From: Pseudomonas deceptionensis
GTDB taxonomy: Bacteria; Pseudomonadota; Gammaproteobacteria; Pseudomonadales; Pseudomonadaceae
DNA: 64,000 nt
Direction: 5' to 3'
Assembly (NCBI RefSeq): GCF_900106095.1
Contig: NZ_FNUD01000002.1
Coordinates: 2,563,501-2,627,500 of the forward strand
A program made the position numbers and the translations under genes. Positions 42,731-52,949 of the stretch are shown here, piece after piece (the first letter of the stretch is position 1; every line of letters starts with the position of its first letter). Under the pieces are notes generated by a model, which saw only the letters and a list, made by a program, of their open reading frames with translations, made no database searches and had not been told where the DNA came from.

Positions 42731-43824
42731 TGTCCGAACAGGAACTCAAGGCACTACGCCTGCGTATCGACAGCCTGGACGAAAAAGTCCTGGAGCTGAT
42801 CAGTGAGCGGGCTCGCTGTGCCCAAGAAGTGGCGCGAGTCAAAATGGCTTCGCTGGCTGAAGGCGAAGTGCCGGTATTTTACCGGCCTGAGCGTGAGGCT
42901 CAGGTGCTCAAGCGTGTAATGGAGCGCAATAAAGGCCCGTTGGGTAATGAGGAGATGGCGCGGCTGTTCCGCGAGATCATGTCTTCTTGCCTGGCACTGG
43001 AGCAGCCGCTGAAAGTGGCTTATCTCGGCCCTGAAGGCACCTTTACCCAGGCCGCAGCCATGAAACACTTCGGACATGCGGTGATCAGCAAGCCAATGGC
43101 TGCTATCGATGAAGTGTTCCGTGAAGTTGCAGCGGGTGCCGTGAATTTTGGTGTGGTACCGGTGGAGAACTCCACTGAAGGTGCAGTCAACCACACGCTC
43201 GACAGCTTCCTTGAGCATGACATGGTGATCTGTGGCGAAGTTGAGCTGCGTATCCACCATCACCTGCTGGTGGGTGAGAACACCAAGACTGACAGCATCA
43301 GCCGTATCTACTCCCACGCGCAGTCGCTGGCTCAGTGCCGTAAGTGGCTGGATGCGCATTACCCGAATGTCGAGCGTATCGCCGTATCGAGCAATGCCGA
43401 GGCCGCCAAGCGGGTGAAGGGTGAGTGGAACTCTGCTGCCATTGCAGGCGATATGGCTGCAGGCTTGTACGGGTTGACCCGATTGGCCGAGAAAATTGAA
43501 GACCGCCCGGATAACTCCACGCGGTTCTTGATGATTGGCAGCCAGGAAGTGCCGCCTACCGGTGACGATAAAACGTCGATCATTGTTTCCATGAGCAACC
43601 GTCCTGGCGCGCTGCATGAATTGCTGGTGCCGTTCCATGAGAACGGGATCGATCTGACGCGCATCGAGACGCGTCCTTCGCGTAGCGGTAAATGGACCTA
43701 TGTGTTTTTCATCGACTTTGCTGGCCATCACCGCGACCCGTTGGTCAAAAGTGTCCTGGAGCAGATCAGTCAAGAAGCCGTAGCACTTAAAGTACTGGGT
43801 TCCTACCCAAAAGCGGTTCTCTGA
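42730..43824 (+). CDS. pheA: Bifunctional chorismate mutase / prephenate dehydratase
   Basis: 364 aa. N-terminal chorismate mutase AroQ domain (about 1-90, with RIDSLDEKVLELISERA), then the dehydratase (about 95-270, with the catalytic Thr in DNSTRFLMIG) and a C-terminal ACT domain (about 280-360, with GALHELL and IETRPSRSGKW) that gives feedback inhibition by phenylalanine. TAATG overlap with serC couples translation; ends 11 bases before hisC. No leader attenuator is visible. Confidence 0.96.
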   Translation: MSEQELKALRLRIDSLDEKVLELISERARCAQEVARVKMASLAEGEVPVFYRPEREAQVLKRVMERNKGPLGNEEMARLFREIMSSCLALEQPLKVAYLGPEGTFTQAAAMKHFGHAVISKPMAAIDEVFREVAAGAVNFGVVPVENSTEGAVNHTLDSFLEHDMVICGEVELRIHHHLLVGENTKTDSISRIYSHAQSLAQCRKWLDAHYPNVERIAVSSNAEAAKRVKGEWNSAAIAGDMAAGLYGLTRLAEKIEDRPDNSTRFLMIGSQEVPPTGDDKTSIIVSMSNRPGALHELLVPFHENGIDLTRIETRPSRSGKWTYVFFIDFAGHHRDPLVKSVLEQISQEAVALKVLGSYPKAVL

Positions 43825-43835
43825 GGCGGTCAAAC

Positions 43836-44948
43836 ATGAGCGGTGATTTTCTCGCCCTGGCACAGCCGGGCGTGCAACAACTTTCGCCTTACGTCCCGGG
43901 CAAGCCTGTGGACGAGCTGGCGCGCGAGCTGGATCTCGATCCGACGACAATCGTGAAGCTGGCCAGCAACGAAAATCCTTTGGGTGCGAGCCCCAAGGCG
44001 CTGGAAGCCATTCGTGCCGAGTTGGCTGAGCTGACGCGTTACCCGGACGGTAATGGTTTCGCGCTTAAAAGCCTGTTGGCTGAACAGTGCGGTGTACAGC
44101 TTGATCAGGTCACGCTGGGCAACGGCTCGAACGATATTCTGGAGCTGGTGGCGCGTGCCTATCTCGCGCCGGGCTTGAATGCCGTGTTCAGTGAGCATGC
44201 GTTTGCGGTCTATCCGATCGTCACTCAAGCGGTTGGCGCGCAGGCGCGGGTGGTGCCGGCAAAGGACTGGGGGCATGATTTGCCTGCCATGCTTGAGGCC
44301 ATCGACAGCCATACCCGTGTGGTTTTCATCGCCAACCCGAACAACCCGACGGGTACCTGGTTCGGCGTCGATGCGCTGAACGAATTCTTGCAGGATGTGC
44401 CCGAGCACGTGCTGGTGGTGCTGGACGAAGCCTATATCGAGTACGCAGAGGGCGGTGAGCTGCCCGACGGGCTGGAGTTCCTGGCCGCATATCCCAACCT
44501 GCTGGTTTCACGCACGTTCTCCAAGGCCTACGGCCTGGCGGCCTTGCGTGTTGGCTACGGTTTGTCGACGGCAGTGGTTGCTGATGTATTGAATCGTGTC
44601 CGTCAGCCATTCAACGTCAACAGCCTGGCGTTGGCTGCGGCGTGCGCGGCACTGAAAGACACGGACTACTTGGCTCAAAGCCGGCATCTGAACGAAGCCG
44701 GGATGCAGCAATTGCAGGATGGCTTTCGCGCGTTGGGCCTGGGCTGGATCCCGTCAAAGGGTAACTTTATTGCGCTGGATCTCGGTCAGGTAGCGGCTCC
44801 CATCTATCAGGGGCTGTTGCGTGAGGGCGTCATTGTTCGTCCGGTGGCCAACTACGGGATGCCGAACCATCTGCGTATCACAATTGGTTTGCCGGTGGAA
44901 AATACCCGCCTGCTTGAGGCGCTGGCCAAGGTTCTAGCTCGTGGTTGA
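43836..44948 (+). CDS. hisC: Histidinol-phosphate aminotransferase
   Basis: 370 aa class II aminotransferase with the PLP lysine in SRTFSKAYGLAALRVGY near residue 230 and NPNNPTGTWF near 166. In Pseudomonas this copy (hisC2) is in the aromatic cluster and is thought to act also on aromatic keto acids such as prephenate or phenylpyruvate. That position, between pheA and tyrA/aroA, supports the dual role; the sequence alone does not. Ribosome site GAGGCGG before ATG; the stop overlaps the next GTG start by 8 bases. Confidence 0.93.
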   Translation: MSGDFLALAQPGVQQLSPYVPGKPVDELARELDLDPTTIVKLASNENPLGASPKALEAIRAELAELTRYPDGNGFALKSLLAEQCGVQLDQVTLGNGSNDILELVARAYLAPGLNAVFSEHAFAVYPIVTQAVGAQARVVPAKDWGHDLPAMLEAIDSHTRVVFIANPNNPTGTWFGVDALNEFLQDVPEHVLVVLDEAYIEYAEGGELPDGLEFLAAYPNLLVSRTFSKAYGLAALRVGYGLSTAVVADVLNRVRQPFNVNSLALAAACAALKDTDYLAQSRHLNEAGMQQLQDGFRALGLGWIPSKGNFIALDLGQVAAPIYQGLLREGVIVRPVANYGMPNHLRITIGLPVENTRLLEALAKVLARG

Positions 44949-47184
44949 TGTAAAGTCAGTGCAGTCTGTAAAACCTGTTATCGGTCGTTTGGTCGTTGTT
45001 GGATTGGGTCTGATTGGAGGCTCCTTCGCCAAAGGTATGCGCGAGAGCGGTCTGTGCGCGGAGGTGGTCGGTGTTGATCTTGACCCTCAGTCCTGCGTGC
45101 TTGCGGTGGAGTTGGGGGTGGTCGATCGCTGCGAGGCAGATCTGGCAGCTGCCTGTGCAGGCGCTGATGTGATCCAGTTGGCGGTGCCGATTCTGGCCAT
45201 GGAGAAAATGCTCGGCCTTTTGGCGGGTATGGATCTTGGTCGGGCAGTCCTTACGGATGTGGGCAGTGCCAAAGGCAATGTCGTGCGCGCGGCGACCCAA
45301 GCCTTTGGCGGTATGCCAGCACGCTTTGTGCCGGGCCATCCGATTGCGGGGTCCGAGCAAAGTGGTGTTGAGGCCTCCAATGCCAGCCTGTTCGAGCGCC
45401 ACAAGGTTATTTTGACGCCTGTAGTGCAAACCGATCCTGATGCGCTGGCCCTGGTCGATGTGATGTGGCGTGCCCTTGGGGCCGACGTCGAGCACATGCA
45501 GGTTGAGCGCCATGATGAGGTGTTGGCTGCAACCAGTCATTTGCCTCATCTGCTGGCTTTCGGGCTGGTGGACTCTCTTGCCAAGCGCAACGAGAATCTG
45601 GATATCTTCCGTTACGCTGCGGGTGGCTTCCGTGATTTCACAAGAATCGCTGGCAGCGACCCGGTAATGTGGCATGACATTTTCCTTGCGAATCGCGAGG
45701 CAGTGCTGCGCACATTGGATACATTTCGCAGTGATCTCGACGCCTTGCGCGACGCGGTCGATGCAGGGGATGGGCATCAATTGCTGGGCGTCTTTACCCG
45801 CGCCCGGGTTGCCCGCGAGCATTTCAGTAAAATCCTGGCCCGCCGGGCCTATGTGGACGCTATGAATTCCAACGATCTGATCTTTTTGGCAAATCCTGGT
45901 GGTCAAGTAACTGGCCGGATCCGCGTACCAGGCGACAAATCCATTTCTCACCGCTCGATCATGCTCGGCTCTTTGGCTGAAGGCACGACCGAGGTGGAAG
46001 GCTTCCTTGAAGGCGAAGATGCCCTGGCAACGTTGCAGGCATTCCGTGATATGGGGGTGGTGATTGAAGGGCCGCACCATGGTCGCGTGACCATCCATGG
46101 TGTTGGTTTGCATGGCTTGAAAGCCCCGCCTGGCCCGATCTATCTGGGCAACTCGGGTACTTCGATGCGTCTGTTGTCAGGCCTGCTGGCCGCGCAGAGC
46201 TTCGATACCACGCTGACTGGCGACGCTTCCCTTACCAAGCGCCCGATGAATCGGGTGGCCAATCCATTGCGCGAAATGGGTGCAGTGATTGAAACCGCTG
46301 CCGAAGGTCGTCCGCCGATGACCATTCGCGGCGGTCATGCATTGAAAGGCATGAGCTATACCTTGCCGATGGCAAGTGCCCAGGTTAAGTCCTGTCTGTT
46401 GCTTGCAGGCTTGTATGCAGAGGGCAAAACTTCGGTCACCGAGCCTGCACCGACTCGCGATCACACCGAGCGCATGCTGCAAGGCTTCGGCTACCCGGTT
46501 GCGGTTAATGGTCCTACAGCTTCGGTTGAATCGGGTCACAAGCTGACGGCAACTCATATTGAAGTGCCGGGCGATATTTCCTCGTCGGCATTCTTCCTGG
46601 TAGCTGCTTCAATCGCTGAAGGCTCGGATCTGCTGCTTGAGCATGTAGGTATTAACCCGACACGTACTGGCGTTATCGATATTTTGCGTCTGATGGGGGC
46701 GGATATCACCCTCGAAAACCAGCGCGAAGTAGGCGGCGAGCCGGTAGCTGATCTGCGTGTGCGTGCTGCCAAACTCAAAGGTATCGAGATTCCTGAAGAG
46801 CTGGTGCCGCTGGCGATTGACGAATTCCCGGTATTGTTCGTTGCCGCAGCTGTGGCTGAGGGTCGTACGATCCTGCGTGGCGCAGAAGAGCTGCGGGTCA
46901 AGGAGTCTGACCGGATTCAGGTGATGGCAGATGGCTTGCTTACACTGGGAGTGAAGTGCGAACCGACACCCGACGGCATCATCATTGATGGCGGGACAAT
47001 CGGTGGCGGTGAAGTGCATGGGCATGGCGATCACCGCATCGCAATGGCTTTCAGCGTGGCTTCATTGCGCGCAACCGCTCCAATTCGTATCCATGACTGC
47101 GCCAACGTAGCGACTTCGTTTCCGAACTTCCTTGCCCTGTGCAAGCAAGTGGGTATGCGTGTTGCCCAAGAGGCCAACTCGTGA
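44941..47184 (+). CDS. aroA: Fused prephenate dehydrogenase / EPSP synthase (TyrA-AroA)
   Basis: 747 aa. The N-terminal ~300 residues are a NAD-dependent prephenate/arogenate dehydrogenase, with [15 protein letters not shown] and [14 protein letters not shown]. The C-terminal ~430 residues are EPSP synthase. It has the class II motif set: [20 protein letters not shown] and NPTR, unlike the E. coli type. The fusion is normal for Pseudomonas. The start is a GTG inside the end of hisC; a later GTG is possible. An internal Met at 45863 begins the AroA part. The stop overlaps the cmk ATG (TGATG). Confidence 0.95.
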   Translation: MVDVKSVQSVKPVIGRLVVVGLGLIGGSFAKGMRESGLCAEVVGVDLDPQSCVLAVELGVVDRCEADLAAACAGADVIQLAVPILAMEKMLGLLAGMDLGRAVLTDVGSAKGNVVRAATQAFGGMPARFVPGHPIAGSEQSGVEASNASLFERHKVILTPVVQTDPDALALVDVMWRALGADVEHMQVERHDEVLAATSHLPHLLAFGLVDSLAKRNENLDIFRYAAGGFRDFTRIAGSDPVMWHDIFLANREAVLRTLDTFRSDLDALRDAVDAGDGHQLLGVFTRARVAREHFSKILARRAYVDAMNSNDLIFLANPGGQVTGRIRVPGDKSISHRSIMLGSLAEGTTEVEGFLEGEDALATLQAFRDMGVVIEGPHHGRVTIHGVGLHGLKAPPGPIYLGNSGTSMRLLSGLLAAQSFDTTLTGDASLTKRPMNRVANPLREMGAVIETAAEGRPPMTIRGGHALKGMSYTLPMASAQVKSCLLLAGLYAEGKTSVTEPAPTRDHTERMLQGFGYPVAVNGPTASVESGHKLTATHIEVPGDISSSAFFLVAASIAEGSDLLLEHVGINPTRTGVIDILRLMGADITLENQREVGGEPVADLRVRAAKLKGIEIPEELVPLAIDEFPVLFVAAAVAEGRTILRGAEELRVKESDRIQVMADGLLTLGVKCEPTPDGIIIDGGTIGGGEVHGHGDHRIAMAFSVASLRATAPIRIHDCANVATSFPNFLALCKQVGMRVAQEANS

Positions 47185-47867
47185 TGGCTTTGGCGCCGGT
47201 CATCACCATCGACGGCCCTAGCGGTTCCGGTAAAGGTACCGTTGCGGGCATCCTGGCCAAGCGTCTTGGGTGGAACTTGCTCGATTCCGGTGCCCTGTAT
47301 CGCTTGCTCGCTTTTGCTGCGGGCAACCACGGTGTTGCGCTGGATAACGAGGCGCTACTTGAAAAGCTGGCTGCGCATCTTGATGTGCAGTTCATCGGAG
47401 CGACCGACGGTAAGCCTGCACGTATCATTCTGGAAGGTGATGAGGTGACTCACGCCATTCGCAGTGAAGCTGTTGCAGCCGGAGCCTCGAAAGTCGCGGC
47501 CTTGCCGGCCGTTCGCGATGCATTGCTTCAGCGTCAGCGTGCATTTCAGGAGCTGCCGGGCCTGGTCGCAGATGGTCGTGACATGGGTACGGTGGTATTT
47601 CCTGATGCTCCGTTGAAGGTATTTCTGACGGCTAGCGCTGAGGAGAGGGCTCGTCGCCGTTACTTGCAGTTGAAGGCTAAGGGCGATGATGTTAGTCTCA
47701 CAGGTCTGCTAGATGAGATTCGTGCCCGCGATGAGCGTGATACGCAGCGTGCAATAGCCCCGCTCAAACCGGCGGCTGATGCCATACAGCTGGACTCTAC
47801 GGAGTTATCCATCGAGCAGGTGCTGGAACACATCATGAGTGAAATCGCGCTTCGCGATATCGCTTGA
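47184..47867 (+). CDS. cmk: Cytidylate kinase
   Basis: 227 aa, the same length as E. coli Cmk. Phosphorylates CMP and dCMP. P-loop GPSGSGKGT lies near residue 10, and [15 protein letters not shown] near 130 is the conserved nucleotide site. AAGAGG in the end of aroA lies 9 bases before its ATG. Part of the same transcript as tyrA/aroA, and followed by the rpsA leader. Confidence 0.95.
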   Translation: MALAPVITIDGPSGSGKGTVAGILAKRLGWNLLDSGALYRLLAFAAGNHGVALDNEALLEKLAAHLDVQFIGATDGKPARIILEGDEVTHAIRSEAVAAGASKVAALPAVRDALLQRQRAFQELPGLVADGRDMGTVVFPDAPLKVFLTASAEERARRRYLQLKAKGDDVSLTGLLDEIRARDERDTQRAIAPLKPAADAIQLDSTELSIEQVLEHIMSEIALRDIA

Positions 47868-47882
47868 TGACCAAGAAAGCGC

Positions 47883-47974
47883 GCAGGAGACCAGAAATAG
47901 TCCTGCATGCCTTCTTTTATATAAACGTAACCCACATTGTCTGGAATGTGGCAGATGGGCGTATTCCTTCGCCC
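47883..47974 (+). promoter_or_regulatory. Structured leader of rpsA (three hairpins)
   Basis: Three successive hairpins can be drawn: GCAGGA/TCCTGC (47883-47906), CCACATT/AATGTGG (47932-47951) and GGGCG/CGCCC (47957-47974), with U/A-rich stretches between them. The ribosome site AGGA at 47984-47987 is outside these stems. In E. coli the rpsA initiation region also folds into three hairpins and is the target of S1 autoregulation, so the same control is likely here. Confidence 0.55.
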
Positions 47975-47993
47975 TTGATCAACAGGAATTAAA

Positions 47994-49688
47994 ATGAGCG
48001 AAAGCTTTGCAGAACTCTTTGAAGAAAGCCTAAAAACCCTGAATCTTCAGGCTGGCTCGATCATCACCGCTATCATCGTTGATATCGATTACCAAGCTGG
48101 TTGGGTTACCGTTCACGCTGGTTTGAAGTCTGAAGGCCTCATCCCGCTGGAGCAGTTCCACAACGACGCTGGCGAACTGAACATCAACATCGGTGATGAA
48201 GTTCACGTTGCGCTGGACGCGGTCGAAGACGGCTTTGGCGAAACCAAACTGTCCCGTGAAAAAGCCAAGCGCGCTGAATGCTGGATCGTTCTGGAAGCAG
48301 CCTTCGCAGCAGAAGAAGTGGTCAAGGGCGTTATCAACGGTAAGGTTAAAGGCGGCTTCACTGTCGACGTTAACGGCATCCGTGCGTTCCTGCCAGGTTC
48401 TCTGGTTGACGTTCGTCCAGTGCGCGACACCACGCACCTGGAAGGCAAAGAGCTGGAATTCAAGGTCATCAAACTTGACCAGAAGCGCAACAACGTTGTT
48501 GTTTCGCGTCGCAGCGTTCTTGAAGCAGAGAACTCGGCTGAGCGTGAAGCTCTGCTGGAATCCCTGCAAGAAGGCCAGCAAGTTAAAGGTATCGTTAAAA
48601 ACCTCACGGATTACGGCGCATTTGTCGATCTGGGCGGCGTCGATGGCCTGCTGCACATCACCGACATGGCTTGGAAACGTATCAAGCATCCTTCCGAAAT
48701 TGTCAACGTTGGCGACGAGATCGATGTCAAGGTTCTGAAATACGATCGCGAACGCAATCGTGTTTCCCTGGGCCTGAAGCAGCTGGGCGAAGATCCATGG
48801 GTTGCTATCAAAGCCCGTTACCCAGAAAGCACTCGCGTTACCGCTCGTGTAACCAACCTGACTGACTACGGCTGCTTCGCAGAGCTGGAAGAAGGCGTTG
48901 AAGGTCTGGTACACGTTTCCGAAATGGACTGGACCAACAAGAACATCCACCCTTCGAAAGTCGTACAAGTCGGCGACGAAGTGGAAGTTATGGTTCTGGA
49001 CATCGACGAAGAGCGTCGTCGTATCTCCCTGGGCATCAAGCAGTGCAAATCTAACCCATGGGAAGATTTCTCTGGCCAGTTCAACAAGGGCGATAAAATC
49101 TCCGGCACCATCAAGTCGATCACCGATTTCGGTATCTTCATTGGTCTGGACGGCGGCATCGACGGCCTGGTTCACCTGTCCGACATCTCCTGGAACGAAG
49201 TTGGCGAAGAAGCCGTACGTCGTTTCAAGAAGGGCGACGAGCTTGACACCGTTATCCTGTCTGTTGATCCAGAGCGTGAGCGCATCTCCCTGGGTATCAA
49301 GCAGCTGGAAAGCGATCCGTTCTCCGAGTACGTACAAGAGAACGACAAAGGCGCAATCGTTAAGGGCATCGTGAAAGAAGTTGACGCTAAAGGCGCCATC
49401 ATCACTCTGGCCAACGATATCGAAGCTACTCTGAAAGCGTCCGAAATCAGCCGTGACCGCATCGAAGATGCACGTAACGTTCTGAAAGAAGGCGAAGAAG
49501 TAGAAGCCAAGATCATCAGCGTTGATCGCAAAAGCCGCGTAATCCAACTGTCCATCAAGTCGAAAGACGTTGAAGACGAGAAGGAAGCAATCCAGAGCCT
49601 GCGCGATAAGCCAGCTACCTCTGAGATCGCTGCTGGTCCGACCACTTTGGGCGACCTGTTGCGTGCACAAATGGAAAAACAGAACTAA
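47994..49688 (+). CDS. rpsA: 30S ribosomal protein S1
   Basis: 564 aa with six S1/OB-fold repeats at roughly 85-residue spacing. The first two (about 20-90 and 105-170) bind the ribosome, and the last four (about 190-260, 275-345, 360-435, 450-520) bind mRNA. Typical blade motifs such as [21 protein letters not shown] and [22 protein letters not shown] recur. AGGA 6 bases before ATG. Codon use is strongly optimal, as for an abundant protein. Followed by a strong terminator. Confidence 0.98.
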   Translation: MSESFAELFEESLKTLNLQAGSIITAIIVDIDYQAGWVTVHAGLKSEGLIPLEQFHNDAGELNINIGDEVHVALDAVEDGFGETKLSREKAKRAECWIVLEAAFAAEEVVKGVINGKVKGGFTVDVNGIRAFLPGSLVDVRPVRDTTHLEGKELEFKVIKLDQKRNNVVVSRRSVLEAENSAEREALLESLQEGQQVKGIVKNLTDYGAFVDLGGVDGLLHITDMAWKRIKHPSEIVNVGDEIDVKVLKYDRERNRVSLGLKQLGEDPWVAIKARYPESTRVTARVTNLTDYGCFAELEEGVEGLVHVSEMDWTNKNIHPSKVVQVGDEVEVMVLDIDEERRRISLGIKQCKSNPWEDFSGQFNKGDKISGTIKSITDFGIFIGLDGGIDGLVHLSDISWNEVGEEAVRRFKKGDELDTVILSVDPERERISLGIKQLESDPFSEYVQENDKGAIVKGIVKEVDAKGAIITLANDIEATLKASEISRDRIEDARNVLKEGEEVEAKIISVDRKSRVIQLSIKSKDVEDEKEAIQSLRDKPATSEIAAGPTTLGDLLRAQMEKQN

Positions 49689-49705
49689 GTTCTGATTGAC
49701 CATAG

Positions 49706-49734
49706 AAAAAGGGCGACTTAGGTCGCCCTTTTTT
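49706..49734 (+). terminator. Rho-independent terminator of rpsA
   Basis: GGGCGAC-TTAG-GTCGCCC stem with an A-run before and six Ts after, 18 bases past the rpsA stop. The remaining 285 bases before ihfB show no gene; they must carry the ihfB promoter. Confidence 0.92.
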
Positions 49735-50019
49735 GTGTCTGCGATTTGAGTGGGTGAGGGTGGCGGGCGCTTGTATGGGCTTTTTTGATGCTCGGGCAGG
49801 CGAAGCTGTGGGTCAGGGCGGGCGTTGCCGCCAAGCCGTCTGTATAAGGCGTTGGGTGGTAGCTGTCTGAGTGCCATGCTTGTTCATGGGGTCGAAAGAA
49901 GATTGGAGCGGGGTTTGGAGCTTGCAAAGATAAGTCAATCCATGGGCTGTTCAAATTCTTTCGATCATGCTAAAACCTTGGAAGTGCTGATCTAGCTGCT
50001 TGAAAAAGAAGGGAAAAAT

Positions 50020-50316
50020 ATGACGAAGTCGGAGTTGATCGAACGAATTGTCACCCATCAAGGGCTACTTTCATCCAAGGATGTAGAGTTGGCCATCAAG
50101 ACCATGCTTGAACAAATGTCCCAATGCCTGGCGACCGGTGATCGAATCGAAATCCGTGGGTTTGGCAGTTTCTCGCTGCACTACCGCGCCCCTCGCGTCG
50201 GCCGCAACCCCAAGACCGGTCAGTCTGTAAGCCTGGACGGGAAATTTGTTCCTCATTTCAAACCGGGCAAAGAGCTACGGGATCGAGTGAATGAAGATGA
50301 GGAAGACGACATTTAA
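50020..50316 (+). CDS. ihfB: Integration host factor subunit beta
   Basis: 98 aa HU-fold DNA-bending protein that pairs with Ihf[11 protein letters not shown] start, [21 protein letters not shown] arm with the conserved Pro that intercalates into DNA, and a short acidic tail. Own promoter is expected because the rpsA terminator separates it from the upstream genes. Followed 24 bases later by lapA. Confidence 0.97.
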   Translation: MTKSELIERIVTHQGLLSSKDVELAIKTMLEQMSQCLATGDRIEIRGFGSFSLHYRAPRVGRNPKTGQSVSLDGKFVPHFKPGKELRDRVNEDEEDDI

Positions 50317-50340
50317 TCCTTCAGGGAGCAGGAGTTACCT

Positions 50341-50592
50341 ATGCGAAACGTCAAACGTGCAGTTTTAGTGGTGCTGTCCCTGATAGTCATGTTTGGGGTT
50401 GTAATTTTCATCCTCGAAAATCAGCAACCCACGGCATTGATGTTTTTGGGCTGGCGCTCGCCCGAACTGCCGGAATCGTTGTTTTTCATAGGCGCTTTGC
50501 TGGCTGGCATGGCGGTTGGGCCGCTAATAGGCTTTATTGCTTACAGGCGAAAAGCGGGCAGGCTAAAGAGCCGGTTACTGGCGCAATCATAA
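50341..50592 (+). CDS. lapA: LapA-domain (DUF1049) inner-membrane protein
   Basis: 83 aa with two hydrophobic segments (about 8-28 and 45-67) separated by the family segment ENQQPTALMFLGWRSPELP, and a basic tail. In E. coli LapA acts with LapB (YciM) in controlling LpxC and LPS assembly; there the pair follows ihfB-like context as well. No lapB is seen next to it here. It has a clear GGAG ribosome site. Confidence 0.88.
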   Translation: MRNVKRAVLVVLSLIVMFGVVIFILENQQPTALMFLGWRSPELPESLFFIGALLAGMAVGPLIGFIAYRRKAGRLKSRLLAQS

Positions 50593-50917
50593 GTCTTCTT
50601 CCTTGGGCTTTCATGCAGACAGCTTTAGGGGCTCAGTCTGCTTGCACGAGGAAGCCGGGAAGGTTTTGAGAGGCTTTTTTTCATAAAAACCCCGGCCAGA
50701 ATTACTCTGTAGAATGAGAATTTTCCTAAAGGCTGATGGGTTGTAATGTTTTAGAATGCTGGCAGAATGCGGATTGTTCTCGAAGGCCAGAAATTTTTAA
50801 GCTTCTTCAGGCAAACAGTGATAGTTAAGCCTGATGATCAAAATCACGATTTCAAGCGTTTTTTAAAAATTTCTGCATAACGAGCCCGCAGTTTCTTAAT
50901 GAAGGCAGGCATTGGTT
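50593..50917. other. Intergenic region before wzz
   Basis: About 325 bases with AT-rich stretches. A long imperfect inverted repeat, CCGGGAAGGTTTT with AAAACCCCGG (50655-50695), might end lapA transcription; its spacer includes seven Ts. The wzz promoter should lie here; TAGAAT near 50711 is a possible -10 box. No gene is seen. Confidence 0.4.
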
Positions 50918-52270
50918 GTGAGTAGCAATTCCCCTATTTCCGTTGGGCCGCTGTCTAATGAGGCTGATTTATTTTCCTTGTTTCAGGCCGTTTGGCTCCA
51001 AAAAAAAATCGTTATTACCTCTACCGTGCTGTGTGCTCTGATTGCTTGGAGCTACGCATATCTGGCCACGCCTGAATACCAGGTTAGCAGCATCCTTCGC
51101 CCCGCTGCGATCAATGAACTGGATGCGCTCAATCGCTCAGGTGTTTACACCCTGCCGCCCAGTGAAGCTTTGTTGAAAGTTGGCTCATCCCTTGAGTCTT
51201 ATGACACGCGGCTGGGCTTCTTCAGAAATAACCAGGCGTTATTCAGTCAGTTCAAGAATCCGGACCGCTCCTTGGAGCAAAGCTTCGAGGACTTCAATCG
51301 AAGTTCGCTGAAGCTGATTCTTCCTGATCCTAAGAAAGCAGCTCTGATGAGTGCTTACATTGGGCTGGAGTTGAATTACCCTCAAGGGGTTGATGGTGTA
51401 AAAATTCTTAATGGTTTAGTGGATTACGCTATCGCTGCCGAGCGCGAGCAAATTGCCGCAGATCTCAAGGTCATCGTGAACAACCGTCTGACCGAGCTGA
51501 AGGGGAAGCTCGATGCGGCGCGTGCCAGCTATGAAACCGATAAAGAGGGACGAATTGCTACCCTGCTGGAGGCTGACAACCTTAAGCGGGCACAGCTGCA
51601 GGACGAACTAAAGGCATTACGCCAACAACTCAAGACCGGCCGTATGGACCGTATGTCCCAGCTGGATGAGGCGATTGGCATTGCCAGACAGTTGGGTATT
51701 AAAAAGCCAACAACCCCTTCGGCCCTGGGAGACCCAGTTCGCTCGGGTGAAACCAGTGTCATGCGCACCGAAATCAACAACCAACAGATTCCCCTCTACT
51801 TTATGGGTGTTGAAGCGCTTGAGGCAGAGCGTGCAGCTTTGCAGCACCGTAAAACTGACGATTTCACCGCAGAGCGTATTGCGCAGATTGCCCGAGAACT
51901 GCAGTTGCTGCAAAGCAACCGCGAAGTCGAGGTGCTCAAGCAACGTCAAAATGAGGATTTGTTCTTGGGTGGAGTTGAGCCTCTGCGCGCTGAAATCGTG
52001 CGCCTTGGCGGGGTTGCGAATCTTGATATCAGTAATTTGAAGCTGGTATCTGTCGATCGTGAGGCCTTGGAGCCCTTAGGCCCAATCAAGCCCAGGAAGG
52101 CCTTGATTGTGGCGTTCGGAGTGGTGCTCGGCGGTCTGTTAGGTATTTTCATTGTTTTGATCAGGCACACTATGGCGATGCGTCATGGGCAAAAACCTTA
52201 TCCGGTACCAGCGGGTGTTTTGGCAGGTTCGATAGGCAGTGGAAAAACCGTGCAGAAGCAGCGGCCTTGA
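50918..52270 (+). CDS. wzz: O-antigen chain-length regulator Wzz
   Basis: 450 aa polysaccharide co-polymerase. One membrane helix near residues 28-50 is followed by a long periplasmic helical region with coiled-coil character (about 160-350) and a second helix near 395-415, preceded by the Pro-rich segment LGPIKPRKA typical of Wzz. It is about 100 residues longer than the classical Wzz of ~330-350 aa, so it belongs to a long-chain subtype. The start is uncertain: GTG at 50918 or TTG at 50912. It is the boundary gene between the conserved rpsA-ihfB block and the O-antigen locus, as in P. aeruginosa. Confidence 0.9.
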   Translation: MSSNSPISVGPLSNEADLFSLFQAVWLQKKIVITSTVLCALIAWSYAYLATPEYQVSSILRPAAINELDALNRSGVYTLPPSEALLKVGSSLESYDTRLGFFRNNQALFSQFKNPDRSLEQSFEDFNRSSLKLILPDPKKAALMSAYIGLELNYPQGVDGVKILNGLVDYAIAAEREQIAADLKVIVNNRLTELKGKLDAARASYETDKEGRIATLLEADNLKRAQLQDELKALRQQLKTGRMDRMSQLDEAIGIARQLGIKKPTTPSALGDPVRSGETSVMRTEINNQQIPLYFMGVEALEAERAALQHRKTDDFTAERIAQIARELQLLQSNREVEVLKQRQNEDLFLGGVEPLRAEIVRLGGVANLDISNLKLVSVDREALEPLGPIKPRKALIVAFGVVLGGLLGIFIVLIRHTMAMRHGQKPYPVPAGVLAGSIGSGKTVQKQRP

Positions 52271-52364
52271 TCAGCCCGTGGGGCGGGTAATTCCCGGCCC
52301 ATTTTATGGGCTAATGGCCTCGTCATGGAGCTGTACCCAGAGATAGTTATGCCTAATCTACACA

Positions 52365-52655
52365 TCATGCACCACGGTTCCGTAATCGGTACGTGGTTCC
52401 AATTGCAGATGGATACCCGTAACCATCAGAGCAGATGATCGCCAATGGTGGACACGCGCATACATGCGGACATGTCACTATCTTGCCGTCACGGGCCGGC
52501 CTGTAATGGTTAATGCCTCCAGAGGCATATGCGCCAGTGGTCGTATAGTCAACGACCTTAAGGTCAGGTTGGGGCTCGGTGGGCATAATATGATTTTTAC
52601 CAGTAGCCAGAGGCAATGCAGAATCGGTTGAGTCACTCAACAAAACTTCTCCCAA
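52365..52655 (-). CDS. Unrecognised possible ORF in the decayed patch
   Basis: A 96-codon minus-strand frame beginning with TTG, or 73 codons from an ATG at 52586. The translation is Cys-rich near its end (CPHVCACPP) and shows no domain I know. No good ribosome site precedes either start, and the frame stays open upstream into the metallo-hydrolase relic. It may be a fragment of another gene or noncoding. Confidence 0.2.
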   Translation of the reverse strand: MGEVLLSDSTDSALPLATGKNHIMPTEPQPDLKVVDYTTTGAYASGGINHYRPARDGKIVTCPHVCACPPLAIICSDGYGYPSAIGTTYRLRNRGA

Positions 52656-52770
52656 AGCGGTTTTGTTGAATTGGAGAGTGAGCTCTGTATTATCCGTACA
52701 GGCATTTACACTTTGAGTGGTTACTCAGCCCATGCAGGCCAGCAGGATTTGCACAAATTTGTCTCTAGTA
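52647..52770 (+). pseudogene. Relic of a beta-CASP metallo-beta-lactamase-fold RNase-like gene
   Basis: The plus frame reads SGFVELESE...IIRTGIYTLSGYSAHAGQQDLHKFVSSIE. The segment TLSGYSAHAGQQDL is the C-terminal hallmark of the beta-CASP/RMMBL metallo-hydrolases, with the preceding GxVEL and IR parts in the right order. The N-terminal ~400 residues and the C-terminal end (LVHGD...) are missing, and a stop lies just upstream at 52629. There is no start or ribosome site. This is therefore a remnant, evidence of past deletion between wzz and rfaH. Confidence 0.65.
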
Positions 52771-52923
52771 TTGAGTCGGCCGGAACAAATACCTCAGGTG
52801 CATGGCGAAATAGTGGCAAAACAAACATTAAAAAGAGCTCTTGGGGTTGTATCAATCACGTAATAAATCTGTCGATGTACTAGTCCCTACGGACTACTAC
52901 CCCGCTACAAACCCAACGGCTTG

Positions 52924-52949
52924 CCATTGGCACATCCGCTGCCCAATGG
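52924..52949. other. Hairpin upstream of rfaH
   Basis: CCATTGG and CCAATGG, 12 bases apart, about 35 bases before the rfaH start. It may be a leader hairpin or part of the decayed patch; no T-run follows. Confidence 0.4.

Noticed and set aside
48030..49877. 615-codon minus-strand frame inside rpsA
   Set aside because: Shadow of rpsA produced by its optimal codon use; extends over the rpsA terminator.
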